A stretch of DNA of 19,180 bases from Propionibacteriaceae bacterium (GCA_020438595.1 JAGQUI010000012.1:1-19180), one strand, 5' to 3'. Positions 7,333 through 15,214 are shown, counted from the stretch's first letter. Notes: a model not told the origin generated them from the sequence alone. A program made the numbers and translations.

Positions 7333-7360
7333 CTTAGCCTAACTCATTAGTTCAGCTAAG
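7333..7360 (-). promoter_or_regulatory. Palindromic operator over the marR promoter
   Basis: Arms 7333-7344 (CTTAGCCTAACT) and 7349-7360 (AGTTCAGCTAAG) are complementary at 10 of 12 positions around a four-base centre. This AT-rich dyad stands out from its GC-rich surroundings. On the minus strand it contains TAGGCT (complement of 7336-7341), a TANNNT -10 box seven bases before the marR ATG. A MarR dimer here would block the polymerase directly, giving autorepression. Confidence 0.7.
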
Positions 7361-7398
7361 TATTCCGGAGTCGGGCGTCGTGGCCCGCCGCGGACGGC

Positions 7399-8061
7399 TC
7401 AGAGGGAAGCGGCCCAGGCCACCAGCGCCGGGTGGGCGAGGCTGTCCAGCACCAGATCGGCGCCGAGGGCCGGGTGGTCGGGCGAGGGCACCGCGACCAC
7501 GGTCATGCCGGCGGCCCGGGCGGCGGCGACGCCGGTGGTGGTGTCCTCGAACGCCACGCAGTCGGTCGCCGGCACGCCCAGCAGGCCGCAGGCGGCAAGA
7601 TAGAGGTCCGGCGCCGGCTTCGGGACCGGCACCTCGTCCGCGGCCACGACCGCGCCGAAGGTCCTGGTCAGCCCGGCGCGGGTGAGCGTCACGTCCAGGA
7701 CGGCGCGCGGGGAGTTGCTGGCCACACCGATCGGCACCCGGTGGCGCAGCAGGTCCACGAGTTCCAGCGCGCCGGGCATCGGTTCGGCCTCGCGCAGCGT
7801 CACGTCAGCGAAGGTGCGCAGCACGTCGGCCTGGATCGCGGCCTCGTTGCCGACCTCTCCGAACACCTCCGCCATCATCGCGACCGTCGCCGGCACGCTC
7901 TTGCCGATGAACCGCGCCTTCTCCTCCGGCCCGTACGAGAGCCCGCGCGAGGCGAACACGGCCGTCTCGGCCACCGTCCAGAGGGGTTCGGTGTCCATCA
8001 GCAGGCCGTCGCAGTCGAACACCACGCCTGCCGGACGCAGCGACGCCAGCGCGCTGTTCAC
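7399..8061 (-). CDS. HAD-superfamily hydrolase (beta-phosphoglucomutase/phosphatase-like)
   Basis: A 220-residue cytoplasmic phosphatase or phosphomutase of the haloacid dehalogenase superfamily. Motif I is FDCDGLLMDTEP with nucleophile Asp16 and acid/base Asp18. Motif II is ASNS with Ser115, motif III is Lys148 in VPKPAPD, and motif IV is FEDTTTG with Glu172-Asp173. The helical cap lies between motifs I and II (about 25-90), as in the subfamily I group. Substrate is unknown; relatives act on sugar phosphates, phosphoglycolate or phosphorylated metabolites. The GTG at 8061 has only a weak purine-rich stretch upstream. It follows the CCA-adding enzyme in the same direction, separated by a strong nested palindrome, so it may be transcribed separately. 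Confidence 0.93.
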   Translation of the reverse strand: MNSALASLRPAGVVFDCDGLLMDTEPLWTVAETAVFASRGLSYGPEEKARFIGKSVPATVAMMAEVFGEVGNEAAIQADVLRTFADVTLREAEPMPGALELVDLLRHRVPIGVASNSPRAVLDVTLTRAGLTRTFGAVVAADEVPVPKPAPDLYLAACGLLGVPATDCVAFEDTTTGVAAARAAGMTVVAVPSPDHPALGADLVLDSLAHPALVAWAASL

Positions 8062-8076
8062 CGTCCAACCCCGCAG

Positions 8077-8138
8077 ACGCTCCCGAAATTCGTCGTTGCT
8101 CCCGAAATTTCGGGAGCGTTCTCGAGTTTCGGGAGCGT
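8077..8138. terminator. Nested palindromic element between the pcnA and HAD genes
   Basis: The 20-base perfect palindrome GCTCCCGAAATTTCGGGAGC (8098-8117) is framed by a second matched pair, ACGCTCCCGAAA (8077-8088) and TTTCGGGAGCGT (8127-8138). The same 10-base word thus occurs four times, twice in each direction. It begins 19 bases after the pcnA stop on the minus strand and is probably a strong hairpin terminator or a repeat element with that effect. No T-tract follows. Confidence 0.6.
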
Positions 8139-8157
8139 TTGGGCGGGGGTCCCGGGG

Positions 8158-9603
8158 TCAGGGCTCACGGGACGCCCACCAGCCCTTCAGCTCGCGGATC
8201 GCCCGCTCCTCGCCCAGCGGGCCGTCCTCCATCCGCCGCTCGAGCAGGAACTTGTACGCCTGGCCGACCTCGCGGCCCTGGCTGATGCCGAGCACCTCCA
8301 TGATCTGCGTGCCGTCGAGGTCGGGACGGATCGCGTCCAGCTCCTCCTGGGCGGCGAGCTCGTCGATCCGCCACTCCAGCTCCTCGTACGCGCGGCGCAG
8401 CTTCTGGGCCTTGCGCACGTTGCGGGTGGTGCAGTCCGAGCGGGTCAGGATGTGCAGGTGCTCCAGCTGGTCGCCGGCGTCGCGGACGTAGCGGCGCACC
8501 GCCGAGTCGGTCCACTCGCCGTCCGCGTAGCCGTGGAAGCGCAGGTGCAGTTCGACGAGCTTGGCGACCGCCCTGATCTCCTGGGTGGAGAACCGCAGCG
8601 CCTGCATCCGCTTCGCGGTGAGCTTGGCCCCGACCACGTCGTGGTGGTGGAACGACACCTTGCCGCCCGGCTCGAACCTCCGGGTCTTCGGCTTGCCGAT
8701 GTCGTGGAAGATCGCCGCCAGCCGGTTCACCAGGTCGGGTTCGTGCCCGCGGGCCTGCTCCAGCTCGATCGCCTGGTCGAGCACGGTCAGCGTGTGCTCG
8801 TAGACATCCTTGTGCCGGTTGTGCTCGTCGCGCTCCATCTTCAGCGCCGGCAGCTCGGGCAGCACGATCTCGGCGAGCCCGGTGTCGACCAGCAGGTTCA
8901 GTCCCGGACGCGGGTTGTCGGTGAGCAGCAGCTTCACCAGCTCGTCGCGGATCCGCTCGGCCGACACGATCGTGATCCGGGACGCCATCTGCGTCATCGC
9001 CGCGACCACGTCCGGGTCGGGGTGGAAGCCGAGCTGGGAGACGAACCGGGCCGCACGCATCATCCGCAGCGGGTCGTCGGAGAACGACAGCTCGGCCGCG
9101 GCCGGCGTCCGGATCACCCCGGTGACCAGGTCGGCGAGCCCGCCGAAGGGGTCCAGCAGCTCGCCGTCGCCGACCCGCAGCGCCATCGCATTGACGGTGA
9201 AGTCGCGCCGGACCAGGTCGCCGCCGAGGTGGTCGCCGAAGACGACCTCGGGCTTGCGGGTGTGGTCGGCGTAGCTGTCGGCGCGGAACGTGGTGATCTC
9301 CACCACCCACTCGGCGCCGTCGTCCTCGCGGATCCGGCAGGCGATCGTGCCGAACTGGCGGCCCACGTCCCAGACCGCGTTGGTGACCTTCCGCACGAGC
9401 GCCTCGATCTCGTCGGGACGGGCGGACGTGGTGTAGTCGAGGTCGTTGCCGAGCCGGCCCATCAGTGCGTCCCGCACCGACCCGCCGACCAGGTAGAACT
9501 CGTGGCCCGCGCGCTCGAACTGCCGGGCCAGCCGCCGGACCCGGGGCCCCGCGTCGCGCACGCTCGTCAGGGCGGCGCGCTGCGCATCGGTCAGGCTGGG
9601 CAC
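8158..9603 (-). CDS. pcnA: CCA tRNA nucleotidyltransferase (class II, with HD domain)
   Basis: A 481-residue enzyme that adds or repairs the 3'-terminal CCA of tRNAs. The class II nucleotidyltransferase head shows LVGGSVRDALMG (38-49), the metal-binding DLD (54-56), RRDFTVNAMA (132-141), DPFGG (151-155) and DDPLRMMRAARF (176-187). A C-terminal HD phosphohydrolase domain carries HKDVYEH (264-270), FHDIGKP (299-305) and HHHD (319-322). Actinobacterial homologues share this arrangement. The GTG start at 9603 agrees with the family's N-terminus. It lacks a ribosome site but has a -10-like TAGAGT eight bases upstream, hinting at a leaderless or nearly leaderless mRNA. In several actinobacteria this gene lies near the replication origin; the usual neighbours (murJ, rnpA, dnaA) are not in this window. 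Confidence 0.96.
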   Translation of the reverse strand: MPSLTDAQRAALTSVRDAGPRVRRLARQFERAGHEFYLVGGSVRDALMGRLGNDLDYTTSARPDEIEALVRKVTNAVWDVGRQFGTIACRIREDDGAEWVVEITTFRADSYADHTRKPEVVFGDHLGGDLVRRDFTVNAMALRVGDGELLDPFGGLADLVTGVIRTPAAAELSFSDDPLRMMRAARFVSQLGFHPDPDVVAAMTQMASRITIVSAERIRDELVKLLLTDNPRPGLNLLVDTGLAEIVLPELPALKMERDEHNRHKDVYEHTLTVLDQAIELEQARGHEPDLVNRLAAIFHDIGKPKTRRFEPGGKVSFHHHDVVGAKLTAKRMQALRFSTQEIRAVAKLVELHLRFHGYADGEWTDSAVRRYVRDAGDQLEHLHILTRSDCTTRNVRKAQKLRRAYEELEWRIDELAAQEELDAIRPDLDGTQIMEVLGISQGREVGQAYKFLLERRMEDGPLGEERAIRELKGWWASREP

Positions 9604-9611
9604 GACCGCAT

Positions 9612-9617
9612 ACTCTA
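9612..9617 (-). promoter_or_regulatory. Candidate -10 box for pcnA
   Basis: The minus strand reads TAGAGT, then eight bases, then the GTG start. The same hexamer precedes sseA at 18321. No good -35 was found, and the short gap implies a leader of only one or two bases. Confidence 0.4.
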
Positions 9618-9654
9618 CCGGCCCCCTTCAGCACCGGCGGCCCGCCCGGGAATG

Positions 9655-9812
9655 GGGGACGGTTCCGATTCGGTTCACTCCCGGCCAACGACGGGAGATG
9701 TGCACGGAAAAGGAACCGTCCCCGCGAACCGGAAATCCCGTGAACCGGATTGGGGACGGTTCTTGCGAACCGGAAAGGAACCGTCCCCGCGAACCGGAAA
9801 GGAACCGTCCCC
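9655..9812. repeat. Array of five copies of the 12-mer core, partly tandem with 24-base period
   Basis: GGGGACGGTTCC is at 9655-9666, and its complement at 9712-9723, 9777-9788 and 9801-9812. A one-mismatch forward copy is at 9752-9763. Copies at 9712, 9777 and 9801 are separated by or followed by related filler; GCGAACCGGAAA follows the first two and precedes the last, giving a 24-base repeat. Alternating orientation gives several possible hairpins. The array fills the gap between the luxR stop and the pcnA promoter. Confidence 0.8.
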
Positions 9813-9825
9813 GGTTCGGCCCGGG

Positions 9826-12354
9826 TCAGGACGCGAGCAGGCCGTGGGCCAGCCGGGCGGCATCGCGGCGGTTGTCCACACCGAGTTTGCGATAGATCGA
9901 CTTCAGGTGGGTCTTGAGGGTGTTCTGGGAGATGAACAACGCCTGGTGGATCTCGGCCGCGGTCAGGGTGGTGGCGAGGTAGCCGAGCACCTCCCGCTCC
10001 CGTGCGCTGAGCACCGTGTCGCCGGCCGCCAGGTTGCCCGGGTGGTCGGCGATCAGGCTCGCGAGGAACGCCTCGTGGGCGGAGCCCCGGGCGGCGTGCT
10101 CGATCAGCAACTCCGCGAGCGCCGGGTCGGGACGCCTGAACGCGCGGCGCAGGTCGGACGCGGCCGCGAGCCCGAGGGCTTCCTCCAGCATCACGTGGGC
10201 GGCGTCCGTCGCCCCGTCCTCGTGCCGGCACAGGGCGGTCAGGGTGAGCGCCCCGACCCGGATGTACACCGGCGAACCGGCGAGCAGCAGACGCGCCTGG
10301 GCCTCGGCCTCCTGGACGCGGCCGAGCGTCCAGTTGAGCTCCGCGGACAGGATCCGGACGGACGGAATGAAGTTGCTCGCTGCGGCCATCTCGTCCAGTG
10401 CCGCGAGCGCGTCCGTCCGGTCGCCCCGGAAGGCGGCGATGCCGGCCCGGATGCCGAGCTTGTAGACGCCCCAGGGCAGACCGTGGACGGTGGTGTTGGG
10501 CACCTCGGCCAGCAGCCGCTCCGCTTCGGCGATCGCGCCGGGGTCGCGTGCGGCGAGCGCCGTGTGGGCGAGCCAGACTGCGGCCGGCGGGGCGGCCGAG
10601 GTGATCGCGCCACCGGCGAGGGCGGCGTGGCGGAACGATTCGAGCGCCCGGGCGTTGTCACCGGACCAGAACGCCAACCAGCCCCGGACGAACGCCTCCA
10701 CCGCGCCGTCCTCGCGGCGCCAGGCTGCCTGTTCGGGGGCCTGCCCGAGGGCGCGGCGGGCCCCGGCGAAGTTCCCGCCGTAGGCGAGGATCAGGGCGAG
10801 ATTGACCTGGGCCCGGTCCGCGAGGTCGTCCAGGCCCTCGGCCCGGCACCGGGTCGTCGCCTCGGTGAGCAGGGGCGCGGCCCCGACCTGCCGCAGCCGG
10901 AGTCGTGACCAGCCGAGCAGCAGGACCGCGCCGGCGTGCAGCGCGCCGTCCAGTTCGATGTGCTCGTCGAGGAAGCGCTCGACGTCGGCGCACGCGGCGT
11001 CGAGCTGGTCCTCCGCGTCGGCAAGGAACAGCCGGGCCAGCCGATCGGTCACGGTGTAGGCGCGGAGCCGGTCGGGGGGCAGGTCGGCGGCGGACAGCCG
11101 GGCCCGGTGGGCGAGCCTGGCCGCGGTGTGGACGTCACCGAGGTTGTGCACGCACAGCGCCCGGATGGTCAGGATCTGAGGATCGTCGTGCCACGGCGCG
11201 GGCAGGCCCTGGCACAGCGCGTCGACGAGTTCGGAGTCGCCGCGCAGCACGCTGGCCAGCCACTGCGACGTGATCAGCCCGGCCGCGAAGGCGGGCTCCC
11301 GGGCGGCCAGCGCGTGGGCGGCCGCCTCATAGGGGTCCACGACCCGGAGCAGGGCGGCGGCCCGCCGGTGCAGGGAGCGCGCCAGCGCGGGATCCCGACG
11401 GACGAGCAGCGCCCGGCCCGCCTGCGCCATCACCGGGTGCCACCGGTAGATCGGGTCGCGGTCAGGCCGGAAGACCCGCTCCAGCGGCAGCCCCCTCGAG
11501 ACCAGTTCCTCGAGCTGCTCGCTCGCCCGGGGCGAGTCGGTGAGGTCTGCGGCGAGCTGCCCGGTGAGCCAGTCGCACGTGCAGCCCTGGAGCACGAAGT
11601 CGCCGAGCTGGTCCGGCAGCTGGCCGAGCACGTTCTCGACCAGGTAGTCCGCGAGTTGCGGGAAGGTGTCCCCGGTGTTCAGGCCCGGCACCGGCGTGCC
11701 GGAGCCCGTCGAGATCAACGCCAGCCGGACCGCCACCGGCCAGCCCCCGGTCAGGGCCCGCAGCCGATCCGCCTCGGAGTCGTCCAGGTCTCGCCCGAGG
11801 CTGAGGGCGGCCTGCTGCACCTCCCTCGCGGTCAGGGCCAGGTCGTCGGGACCGAGCCGGGCCAGCTCACCGCTGGCCAGGAGGCGGGCCAGCCCGATGT
11901 CCGGCTCGGCCCTGGTCGAGAGCACCAGGCGCAGGCCCAGGTCACGGCGCCCGACCAGGTCGTGCAGGAGCTCCCTGGCCTCGGCGGTGGAGGCGCACTG
12001 CAGGTCGTCGATGACCAGGACGGGCGAATCGGTGCCCGGTCCGGCCGCGTCCACGCTCCGGGCCAGGTGCTTGAGTGCCCCCTCGAGCGTGTTGCGCAGG
12101 TGCTCGGGATGCTGGTCGGCGCGGGTGAGCGAGAGCCAGCCGAGCGGGCGCGAGCAGCCGTCGGCCCAGGCGCTGAGGGCGGTCGTCTTCCCGAAGCCGG
12201 CCGGGGCGCGCACGGTGGTGACGCGGTGCGCGTCCACCAGTGCGGTCAGGCGGCCCCACAACGCGGGACGGTCGATCGCGTGCGCGGGCAACGCGGGGCG
12301 GGTGAACACATGGCCGGGGATCCTCGCTCCCATGGCCGAACGGACGGGTGGCAT
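9826..12354 (-). CDS. Large ATP-binding LuxR/MalT-type transcriptional regulator
   Basis: An 842-residue STAND-type regulator. An N-terminal NTPase carries Walker A PAGFGKTT (51-58) and Walker B VLVIDD (112-117). A long alpha-helical, TPR-like sensor region spans about 330-770, and a C-terminal LuxR helix-turn-helix spans 779-842 (LSAREREVLGYL through TLKTHLKSIYRKLGVDN). In MalT, ATP and an inducer trigger oligomerisation and activation; the inducer here is unknown. The ATG at 12354 has GAAGGAA seven bases upstream on the minus strand. A second ATG at 12333 would also keep all domains. The gene is divergent from the PLDc_N-SHOCT/DUF6325 cluster, with 195 bases between, so it is a plausible regulator of that cluster and of itself. 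Inverted repeats in that gap are possible binding sites. Confidence 0.92.
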   Translation of the reverse strand: MPPVRSAMGARIPGHVFTRPALPAHAIDRPALWGRLTALVDAHRVTTVRAPAGFGKTTALSAWADGCSRPLGWLSLTRADQHPEHLRNTLEGALKHLARSVDAAGPGTDSPVLVIDDLQCASTAEARELLHDLVGRRDLGLRLVLSTRAEPDIGLARLLASGELARLGPDDLALTAREVQQAALSLGRDLDDSEADRLRALTGGWPVAVRLALISTGSGTPVPGLNTGDTFPQLADYLVENVLGQLPDQLGDFVLQGCTCDWLTGQLAADLTDSPRASEQLEELVSRGLPLERVFRPDRDPIYRWHPVMAQAGRALLVRRDPALARSLHRRAAALLRVVDPYEAAAHALAAREPAFAAGLITSQWLASVLRGDSELVDALCQGLPAPWHDDPQILTIRALCVHNLGDVHTAARLAHRARLSAADLPPDRLRAYTVTDRLARLFLADAEDQLDAACADVERFLDEHIELDGALHAGAVLLLGWSRLRLRQVGAAPLLTEATTRCRAEGLDDLADRAQVNLALILAYGGNFAGARRALGQAPEQAAWRREDGAVEAFVRGWLAFWSGDNARALESFRHAALAGGAITSAAPPAAVWLAHTALAARDPGAIAEAERLLAEVPNTTVHGLPWGVYKLGIRAGIAAFRGDRTDALAALDEMAAASNFIPSVRILSAELNWTLGRVQEAEAQARLLLAGSPVYIRVGALTLTALCRHEDGATDAAHVMLEEALGLAAASDLRRAFRRPDPALAELLIEHAARGSAHEAFLASLIADHPGNLAAGDTVLSAREREVLGYLATTLTAAEIHQALFISQNTLKTHLKSIYRKLGVDNRRDAARLAHGLLAS

Positions 12355-12418
12355 GACACCGTTCCTTCAGTGGTTGGCGGACCTCTGACTGGCTCAGCCT
12401 CAAGTTACCACCGCCTTT

Positions 12419-12471
12419 CACCCCCGCGGGGTGATGCCCTCCGATCGGGCGGGCGGGACGCTGAGGGCATC
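12419..12471. promoter_or_regulatory. Two inverted repeats in the divergent luxR / PLDc_N-SHOCT promoter region
   Basis: CACCCC and GGGGTG (12419-12424, 12428-12433) form a tight dyad. GATGCCCTC (12433-12441) and GAGGGCATC (12463-12471) form a perfect 9-base pair spaced by 21 bases. They lie midway between the divergent starts at 12354 and 12550, where operators would be expected. On the luxR side TAACTT (complement of 12402-12407) could be a -10 box. No -35 was identified for either direction. Confidence 0.4.
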
Positions 12472-12549
12472 GCCGCGAGGGCGGTCGGCGACCCTTGCCC
12501 TGATCTGGGCGCCGAGAGACGAATGCTTCACACGAAAGGGAGCCTCACC

Positions 12550-12927
12550 GTGGACTTCTGGCAATTCTTCTGGCTGATGGTCTGGGGATTCTTCTTCATC
12601 CTCTACCTGATGGTGCTCTTCCAGATCATCATCGACATCTTCCGCGACTCGTCGATGAACGGGTGGGTCAAGGCGATCTGGCTGGTGGCGCTGTTCATCG
12701 TCCCCGCGATCACCGCGCTCGTCTACATCATCGCGCGCGGCAAGGGCATGAACGAGCGTGAGCTCTCCACCATGCAGCAGTCGAAGGCCGCGACCGACTC
12801 CTACATCCGGTCCGTGGCCGCCACGTCCGATCCGGCGACGCAGATCGCCAACGCGAAGTCGCTGCTCGACTCCGGCGCGATCAGCCAGGCCGAGTTCGAT
12901 CAGCTGAAGGCGAAGGCCCTCGGCTGA
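12550..12927 (+). CDS. PLDc_N and SHOCT domain membrane protein
   Basis: A 125-residue protein. Two hydrophobic helices (about 3-28 and 39-61) form the PLDc_N module, with the stretch SMNGWVKAIWLVALFIVP between and inside them. A charged linker follows, then a C-terminal SHOCT motif (about 96-125, LLDSGAISQAEFDQLKAKAL). PLDc_N is the membrane anchor found before phospholipase D domains, but no catalytic HKD motif follows here. SHOCT is a short helical pair found on many membrane or secreted proteins, of unknown role. The GTG at 12550 is chosen for its GGGAG (12538-12542) at seven bases; an in-frame ATG at 12523 lacks one. It opens a run of three small genes and is divergent from the LuxR regulator. 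Confidence 0.88.
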   Translation: MDFWQFFWLMVWGFFFILYLMVLFQIIIDIFRDSSMNGWVKAIWLVALFIVPAITALVYIIARGKGMNERELSTMQQSKAATDSYIRSVAATSDPATQIANAKSLLDSGAISQAEFDQLKAKALG

Positions 12928-12941
12928 CGGGAGGTGTTCCG

Positions 12942-13355
12942 ATGAGTTACGGACCAGCCGACCTCTACGTGGTGGAGTTCCCGGCCGGGAGTGCCCCGGC
13001 CGAGGTCACCGCGACGCTGAGGGACGTCACCACGGCCGGGGTCGTCACTCTGCTGGACCTCGCCGTGGTGCGGGTCGCGTCGAACGGCGCCCGCACCGTG
13101 CTCGAACTGGACGAGTTCGCCGACGACCTCGGCCTGGCCGGCGTGCTGCCGGCGGCCGATGGCCTGATCGGCGAGGACGACCTGGTCGAGCTGACCGAGG
13201 GGCTCAGCGACGACTCCATCGCCCTGGTGGTGCTGCTGGAGAACACCTGGGCGCGGAAGATCGCCGAAGCGGTGCAGAACACGTCCGCGCAGGTGCGCTC
13301 GGTCGAGCGGTTCACCGCCGAGGTCGTCAACGAGGTCGCCGCGCTCGCGGTCTGA
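12942..13355 (+). CDS. DUF6325 family protein
   Basis: A 137-residue soluble protein that resembles the DUF6325 family, small acidic actinobacterial proteins without a known function. Visible are an N-terminal beta-strand (ADLYVVEFP), a predicted alternation of strands and helices, and the segment DDSIALVVLLENTWARKIAEAVQ (about 88-110). The last is like the DUF1269-type proteins, where a similar helix may meet a membrane partner. No signal peptide or catalytic motif is seen. GGGAGG (12929-12934) lies seven bases before the ATG. It follows the PLDc_N-SHOCT gene by 14 bases and precedes a second SHOCT gene by 19, so the three are most likely one transcript and may act together. Confidence 0.82.
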   Translation: MSYGPADLYVVEFPAGSAPAEVTATLRDVTTAGVVTLLDLAVVRVASNGARTVLELDEFADDLGLAGVLPAADGLIGEDDLVELTEGLSDDSIALVVLLENTWARKIAEAVQNTSAQVRSVERFTAEVVNEVAALAV

Positions 13356-13374
13356 ACGACAGAAGGGACAGATC

Positions 13375-13689
13375 ATGCGTCGATTCGGACGTCCGGGCCT
13401 GATCGGGACGGCGGCGAGGACCGCGGTCATCGCGGGCACCGCGCAGGCCACGATGGGGGCCGTCGCCCGGCACCAGCAGGGCCGCGCCGCGGCCGCCGCC
13501 CAGCCCCAGGTGGCACCCGAGCCCCAGCTGGCAACCCCGCCGCCCCAGCCGGTGGCCCCGCCGTCGGCCGCGCCCGCGGCACCCGGGGACGACCTGGTCG
13601 CCCAGCTGGAGCAACTGGCCCAACTGCAGTCGGCCGGCGTCCTCAGCCCCGAGGAGTTCGCTGCCGCCAAGGCGAAGCTGCTCGGCTGA
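13375..13689 (+). CDS. SHOCT domain protein with Ala/Pro-rich linker
   Basis: A 104-residue protein in three parts. A basic N-terminus (MRRFGRPGLIG) is followed by a weakly hydrophobic helix (about 12-32), an Ala/Pro/Gln-rich flexible linker (about 37-70), and a C-terminal SHOCT motif (about 73-104, LQSAGVLSPEEFAAAKAKLLG). The SHOCT end is very like that of the first gene in this cluster, suggesting the two bind a shared partner or each other. AAGGGA (13363-13368) lies six bases before the ATG. The function is unknown. Confidence 0.83.
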   Translation: MRRFGRPGLIGTAARTAVIAGTAQATMGAVARHQQGRAAAAAQPQVAPEPQLATPPPQPVAPPSAAPAAPGDDLVAQLEQLAQLQSAGVLSPEEFAAAKAKLLG

Positions 13690-13750
13690 GGGGCTCGCCG
13701 GGCGACCCGCCTTTCAGTACCGTCGAAACCTGATCTCCGATCCTGCGAGC

Positions 13751-13772
13751 GGGCCCGCCGTCACGCGGGTCC
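13751..13772 (+). terminator. Short hairpin between the SHOCT gene and the next membrane-protein gene
   Basis: GGGCCCGC (13751-13758) and GCGGGTCC (13765-13772) can form an eight-pair RNA stem with one G-U pair and a six-base loop. It is 62 bases after the SHOCT stop and 32 before the next ATG. It could be a weak terminator that lowers transcription into the transporter genes; there is no T-tract. Confidence 0.35.
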
Positions 13773-13803
13773 GGCCCGGGATCCCGTGCCGGAAGGAACC
13801 GTC

Positions 13804-15213
13804 ATGACCAGGAGGACCAGCCCGATGGCCGAAGGGGCCCCCGAACCCGGGGACGAGCCGACGGTCGTCGACCTGCAGAACCGGCTGGCCGAGCTCGAGG
13901 CGGCGAACGCCGAGCTGACCGCGCGGCTGGACGCGGAGGCGGCGGCGGACGCCGAGGAGACGGTCGCCCTCACCCGTACCCGACCGCCCCGCTGGCGCGG
14001 CGCGGTCGCGTCCCTGCTGATCGTGCTCGCCGCCCTGCTCACCCCGGTCGCGATCGTGTCCGGCTGGGCGCGGGTGTTGCTCAGCGACACCGACTCGTTC
14101 GTCGCGACCTACGCCCCGCTCGTCCAGAACCCGCGGGTGCAGGCGTACCTGACCGACCAGATCGCCGACGCGATCGACGCCCGGATCGACATCGACGCCA
14201 CCGTCAACGAGGTGTTCGACGGGCTCGGCGAGAACATCCAGCGACCCACCGTGAAGCTGGCCCTGGACGCGCTGCGCCAGCCCGCCGCCGACGGCGTCCG
14301 CTCCACGATCCGCAACGTGGCGGCGAAGGTGGTCTCGTCCGACGCCTTCGCCCAGGTGTGGCGGGAGAGCCTGCGCCTGTCCCACAGCCAGGCGATCAGC
14401 GCGCTCAACGGCGACACCTCCAGCGTCACGATCACCGAGGAGGGCCTGGGCCTGCGCCTCGCGCCCCTGATCGCGAAGGTCAAGGAGGCCCTCGTCGAGC
14501 AGGGCTTCGCCCTCGCCTCGCGGATTCCGGAGATCGACCGCACGGTCGTGCTCGTGCACTCCGACTCGCTGCTCCAGGTGCAGCTGGGCTACCGCGCCGC
14601 GCTGGCCACCGGCTACTGGCTCGGAGTGGTCGTGCTGGTCCTCTTCGTGGCCGGCGTGCTGGTCAGCGTCCGGAAGTGGCTGGCCACGATCTGGGCGGCG
14701 ATCGGGCTCGGCCTCGGCGCAGCCCTGGTGCTCGGCGGGGTGGGCATCGGACGGGTGATCGCCCAGGCCAGCGTCCCGCTCTCGGTGATGCCGAACGACG
14801 TGCTGCTGATCTTCTTCGACACCGTCACCGGGGCGATCAACGACCTCGCCACCGCCACGCTGATCCTCGCGATCGCGGTGGCCGTGGTGGCGTGGCTGGC
14901 CGCGCCGTTCCGGGTGTCGGGTGCGGTCCGCGGGGCGTGGGACGGTCTGTCCGGCGGCCTTCGGACGCGCGGCGACGCGCACGGCCTCTCCACCGGGAAG
15001 GTCGGGGAGTGGCTGTACGCCCAGCGGGCGCTGCTCCGGGTCGCGGTCGGCCTGGTCGCCGCCCTGGTGCTCGTGTTCAACCGGCCGCTGTCGGCCGACC
15101 TGGTGATCGGCACGGCGGTGGTCGCGGCGGTCGTGCTGCTGCTGCTGAGCCTGCTGGAGCGCCCGGCGCAGACCCCGGCGGCGGCGGCGGCGACAGGGTC
15201 CGGGACCACCTGA
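13804..15213 (+). CDS. Polytopic membrane protein with N-terminal coiled coil, unknown function
   Basis: A 469-residue protein with no family I can name. Residues 20-50 form a coiled coil (VVDLQNRLAELEAANAELTA), then one helix spans about 66-93. A long region, about 94-260, is probably extracytoplasmic; it contains the DTDSFVATYAPLVQNPRVQ segment often seen in actinobacterial integral membrane proteins of unknown role. Five further helices lie at about 268-289, 293-320, 348-368, 408-427 and 430-451. An Ala/Thr tail ends it. The ATG at 13804 is chosen because GGAAGGA (13791-13797) lies six bases before it; a GTG at 13786 is possible in the same frame. One base separates its stop from the SulP start, so it is co-transcribed and may assist or regulate that transporter. 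Confidence 0.82.
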   Translation: MTRRTSPMAEGAPEPGDEPTVVDLQNRLAELEAANAELTARLDAEAAADAEETVALTRTRPPRWRGAVASLLIVLAALLTPVAIVSGWARVLLSDTDSFVATYAPLVQNPRVQAYLTDQIADAIDARIDIDATVNEVFDGLGENIQRPTVKLALDALRQPAADGVRSTIRNVAAKVVSSDAFAQVWRESLRLSHSQAISALNGDTSSVTITEEGLGLRLAPLIAKVKEALVEQGFALASRIPEIDRTVVLVHSDSLLQVQLGYRAALATGYWLGVVVLVLFVAGVLVSVRKWLATIWAAIGLGLGAALVLGGVGIGRVIAQASVPLSVMPNDVLLIFFDTVTGAINDLATATLILAIAVAVVAWLAAPFRVSGAVRGAWDGLSGGLRTRGDAHGLSTGKVGEWLYAQRALLRVAVGLVAALVLVFNRPLSADLVIGTAVVAAVVLLLLSLLERPAQTPAAAAATGSGTT

Positions 15214-15214
15214 G

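Noticed and set aside
5527..7350. A 607-codon plus-strand frame opposite the MFS and MarR genes
   Set aside because: Shadow of two clear genes; composition is Gln/His/Arg-rich and no start signals are seen.
9655..9812. Possible CRISPR array
   Set aside because: Repeats are short, adjoin directly or occur in both orientations, and there are no unique spacers of uniform length or cas genes.
9872..9880. A TTGTCCACA DnaA-box match near the end of luxR
   Set aside because: It encodes the conserved LuxR motif residues VDN in the helix-turn-helix and is not at the fixed distance seen in the composite repeats.
7432..10908. A 1158-codon open frame on the plus strand opposite the HAD, pcnA and luxR genes
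   Set aside because: It is the antisense of three well-supported genes and its protein is Arg/Gly/His-rich with no domain, as usual for shadow frames in GC-rich DNA.
12523..12549. Alternative ATG start adding nine residues to the PLDc_N-SHOCT protein
   Set aside because: No ribosome site precedes it, whereas the GTG at 12550 has one at good distance and gives the normal N-terminus.
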